Source: Altererythrobacter sp. BO-6
Lineage (GTDB): Bacteria > Pseudomonadota > Alphaproteobacteria > Sphingomonadales > Sphingomonadaceae
Direction of reading: 5' to 3'
Assembly (NCBI RefSeq): GCF_011047315.1
Contig: NZ_CP049259.1
Span: 1,736,001-1,800,000, forward strand
Length of the DNA: 64,000 bases
The position numbers were made by a program, and so were the translations under genes. Under the pieces are notes generated by a model. That model saw only the letters and a program-made list of their open reading frames with translations. It did no database searches and was not told the DNA's origin. Below are positions 61,650 to 64,000 of this stretch, piece after piece (position 1 is the first letter of the stretch; each line of letters opens with the position of its first letter).

Positions 61650-63257
61650 TCAATCCTTGATCAAAGCCCTGAGCGTTTCCACGCGGTCCGCTTCGTGCAC
61701 CGGCTTTTCCCAGCGGATGCGGTGGATGCGCGGGAAACGCATGGCGAGGCCGGACTTGTGGCGTTTCGATTCGTGCACGCTGTCAAAGGCGACCTCGAAC
61801 ACCAGTGTGCGTTCGACCTCGCGCACCGGGCCAAAACGGTTCGAAGTGGTTTGTCTTACTAACCGATCTAGCCTCTTCAATTCCTCATCGGTAAAGCCCG
61901 AATAGGCCTTGCCGACCGGCAGCAGTTCTGCCCCCGCATCGGGATCGCCATCCCAGCAGCCGAAAGTGTAATCCGAATAGAAGCTCGAACGTTTGCCCGA
62001 TCCGCGCTGGGCATACATCAGCACGCAATCTACCAGCAGCGGATCCCGCTTCCACTTGTACCATAGGCCAACCTTGCGGCCGGCGACATAGGGGCTGTCA
62101 CGTCGCTTCAGCACGAGCCCTTCGATGGCATCGTCACGGGCATTGGCGCGGATTTCTGCAAGATGCTCGAAATCGCGCGCCTGCACCAGTTCCGACAGGT
62201 CAAAATGCGTCTCGGGCAAACGCGGATGGAGCGCCTCGAGTCGTGCGCGGCGATGTTGCCACGCGTGTTCGCGCAAATCCTCGCCGCAGATAATCAGCGC
62301 ATCGTAAAGCCTTACAAATGCCGGATAATCAGCCAGCATCTTTTTCGACATGGCCTTGCGCCCGAGCCTCTGCTGGAGTGCGTTGAAGCTCGCTGCACCC
62401 CCCGCTTCGCCGCCCTGCGTCGCGCCGCGCACCAACAGTTCGCCATCAAGCACCGCCGGAATGTCGAGCGCGCCGGTCAGTTCGGGGAAGCTGTGGCTGA
62501 TGTCCTCGCCTCCGCGCGAATAGAGCCGCGTCTCACCGCCCGCATGCACCAATTGCACCCGGATCCCGTCCCATTTCCATTCGGCGGCAAAGTCATTGAG
62601 GTCAACCTCACCTTGCTCCAGCGGGTGCGCCAGCATGAAAGGGCGAAACAGCGGCCGGTTCTCCAGATCGGGCGGATCGGCGCCCTCCGCCGCCCAGGCG
62701 AACAGCTCGGTATAGGGCGGGGAAATCCCGTGCCAATACTCCTCGACCTGCTCGACTTCGACCCCGAAGGCCTGTGCGAATGCGGTCTTCGCAAGCCGTG
62801 CGGAAACCCCGATCCGCATCCCCCCGGTGGCAAGCTTGATCAGCGCGAAGCGGCTCGAAGGATCGAGCCGGTCGAGCAGCGGGGGAAGTCGTGACGCCAC
62901 ATCGGTGCGCGTCATCGTGCCAAGCAAATCAACCACTTCGCTTAAGGATAATGGCTGCGTGACGTCATCATTCCGTGCAGTTTGGGGTCCCGGCCAAAGC
63001 AGGCTGGCAGTTTCGGCCGTGTCGCCCACGAAATCGCGGCTGAGCATCCACAGCACGGGGTCGATCCGCTCTGCCATCAGCTTGCGGATGGTGGAACTCT
63101 TGACTGCGGGGAAGTCCAGCCCGCCGGTCAGCGCCGCCAGCGCCCAGCCGCGGTCTGGATCGGGCGTTGCGCGCAGATAGTCCGCGATCAGCGCCAGCTT
63201 GCGGTTGCGGCTGGTGGTGTAGACCAGTGCATCGAGCAGGGCGGCGAACTCAATCAT
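61650..63257 (-). CDS. ATP-dependent DNA ligase (LigC-type, repair-associated)
   Basis: 535 residues. The adenylation lysine is Lys228 in EWKWDGIRVQL, with the motifs RLYSRGGEDISHSFPELTGA and VLDGELLVRG, then DAIEGLVLKRRDSPYVAG and WYKWKRDPLLVDCVLMYAQRG (motif V). The C-terminal OB region ends near RFPRIHRIRWEKPV. The N-terminal domain (about 200 residues) is typical of ligases encoded with a metallo-beta-lactamase exonuclease, sometimes described as cisplatin-damage response. It overlaps the exonuclease stop by 8 bp. Confidence 0.93.
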   Translation of the reverse strand: MIEFAALLDALVYTTSRNRKLALIADYLRATPDPDRGWALAALTGGLDFPAVKSSTIRKLMAERIDPVLWMLSRDFVGDTAETASLLWPGPQTARNDDVTQPLSLSEVVDLLGTMTRTDVASRLPPLLDRLDPSSRFALIKLATGGMRIGVSARLAKTAFAQAFGVEVEQVEEYWHGISPPYTELFAWAAEGADPPDLENRPLFRPFMLAHPLEQGEVDLNDFAAEWKWDGIRVQLVHAGGETRLYSRGGEDISHSFPELTGALDIPAVLDGELLVRGATQGGEAGGAASFNALQQRLGRKAMSKKMLADYPAFVRLYDALIICGEDLREHAWQHRRARLEALHPRLPETHFDLSELVQARDFEHLAEIRANARDDAIEGLVLKRRDSPYVAGRKVGLWYKWKRDPLLVDCVLMYAQRGSGKRSSFYSDYTFGCWDGDPDAGAELLPVGKAYSGFTDEELKRLDRLVRQTTSNRFGPVREVERTLVFEVAFDSVHESKRHKSGLAMRFPRIHRIRWEKPVHEADRVETLRALIKD

Positions 63258-64000
63258 CCTCGTCCTCGCGGCCCACCAATGCCAACGCCCGCGCCCGCCG
63301 CTGGTTCAGATCGCACCAGCGCAGCAACGCCTCTTCGCGGCCATGCGTGATCCAGGTCTCCTCGGCGCTGACCGTGCGGATCGTGTCGGTCAGCTCGTTC
63401 CAATCGGCATGGTCGGAGATGACCAGCGGCAGCTCGACATTGCGCTGGCGGGCGCGCTGGCGGATCCGCATCCACCCGCTCGCCATGGCGGTGATGGGAT
63501 CGGGCAGGCGGCGGCTCCAGCGATCATTGAGTGCAGACGGCGGGCAGATGACGATCGCACCGCGCATCTCGTCCCTCGTGTGCCCCGCCACCGGGCGCAG
63601 CTCACCCAGGTCGATGCCATGCTCCTGATAAAGCCGGCACATAGCTTCCATCGCGCCGTGGAGATAGATTGGATCGCGATGCCCGGCGGCGCGTAGCTCC
63701 GCGATAACGCGTTGTGCCTTGCCTAGCGCATAAGCGCCCACCAGCACGCAGCGATCGGGGTTGTCCGCCATTGTTTTCAGCAGTTTGGCGATTTCCTGAG
63801 CTATCGGCGGGTGGATAAACACCGGTAGGCCGAAAGTCGCTTCGGTAATGAAGATATCGCAGGATGTAACTTCGAAGGGCGGACATGTAGGGTCAGCGCG
63901 GCGTTTGTAGTCGCCGGTGACGATTACCCGCTCGCCGGCATGCTCCAGCAGGATCTGGGCGCTGCCCAGCACATGCCCGGCCGGCAGGAATGTCGCATCA
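63250..64000 (-). CDS. Ligase-associated DNA exonuclease (metallo-beta-lactamase fold, partial)
   Basis: About 250 residues reach the right edge without a start codon in the window (the first residues seen are DATFLPAGHVLGSAQI). The beta-CASP/metallo-beta-lactamase features are AGHVLGSAQI, VTGDYKRRADPTCPPFEV, FITEATFGLPVF, VLVGAYALGKAQRVIAEL and LPLVISDHADWNELTDTI. It is the usual partner of the downstream ATP-dependent ligase; a helicase and PdeM-like nuclease, often with them, are not visible here. The N-terminus is missing. Confidence 0.92.
   Translation of the reverse strand, partial: DATFLPAGHVLGSAQILLEHAGERVIVTGDYKRRADPTCPPFEVTSCDIFITEATFGLPVFIHPPIAQEIAKLLKTMADNPDRCVLVGAYALGKAQRVIAELRAAGHRDPIYLHGAMEAMCRLYQEHGIDLGELRPVAGHTRDEMRGAIVICPPSALNDRWSRRLPDPITAMASGWMRIRQRARQRNVELPLVISDHADWNELTDTIRTVSAEETWITHGREEALLRWCDLNQRRARALALVGREDEDD

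Noticed and set aside
1..64000. CRISPR arrays, tRNA, rRNA, prophage or insertion sequences
   Set aside because: No regularly spaced repeats, cloverleaf-like intergenic sequence, transposase or integrase were seen; gaps are short.

Overview
The window is a high-GC chromosomal segment from an alphaproteobacterium, most likely Sphingomonadales (Erythrobacteraceae-like). The support is a UrcA-family protein, a fused ThiS-ThiG, a PopZ/DUF2497 protein next to tolC, long-form HPF, Sphingomonadales-style LytTR/LytS signalling, and the hemE/maf/aroE/coaE/dnaQ plus rho/mnmE/mnmG/rsmG/parAB neighbourhood. I see no phage genes, transposases, CRISPR arrays, rRNA or tRNA. Nearly everything is core gene content.

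Layout. 1-4.2 kb: start of a suf operon (sufB with a three-cysteine Rrf2 regulator and a palindromic operator), then two tandem AraC-type regulators with related leaders. 4.3-11.5 kb: pyrD, a gamma-glutamyltransferase lipoprotein, an acyl-CoA synthetase, an S9 peptidase and an unknown gene. 11.6-16.4 kb: thiSG and a MerC-domain protein, ctaA (COX15), cutA, a Tat-type secreted protein, and rplM-rpsI with a terminator. 16.4-27.7 kb: phosphoesterase, urcA, LytTR/LytS pair, fumarase, pcm-tolC-popZ, CBS protein, erpA, xthA, sleB.

27.9-44.4 kb looks like the chromosome origin region. All genes left of about 33.6 kb (DUF1491, paaI, ptsN, hpf, dnaQ, coaE, aroE, maf, ppsR) read leftward. hemE, hemJ, rho, mnmE, mnmG, rsmG, parA and parB to the right read rightward. 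The 317-bp gap between ppsR and hemE carries DnaA-box-like sequences and an AT-rich tract. Three parS-type palindromes lie 6-9 kb away, beside mnmG and inside rsmG. 44.5-64 kb: msrC, a PQQ-type sugar dehydrogenase, a DUF815 ATPase, an acyl-CoA dehydrogenase, sua5, surface lipoproteins, carD, fdxA, a Suv3-like helicase, an M23 peptidase, hemB, two tandem acetyltransferases, a gamma-type carbonic anhydrase, and a DNA-ligase/exonuclease repair pair cut by the right edge.

The most striking anomaly is technical or evolutionary. Four conserved genes (a LytS-type kinase, ptsN, rho and sua5) are each split by one extra base. Removing that base restores a full-length family member in every case. Two of the four show the same change, an expected GATTCG read as GATCTCG. 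Sequence error is the simplest explanation, so reading frames should be treated with that in mind. No clearly new multi-gene system was found. The best leads are the duplicated AraC leaders with an attenuator-like terminator, the putative origin with its parS sites, the Rrf2 operator, the ThiS-ThiG fusion, and paired palindromes after parB.
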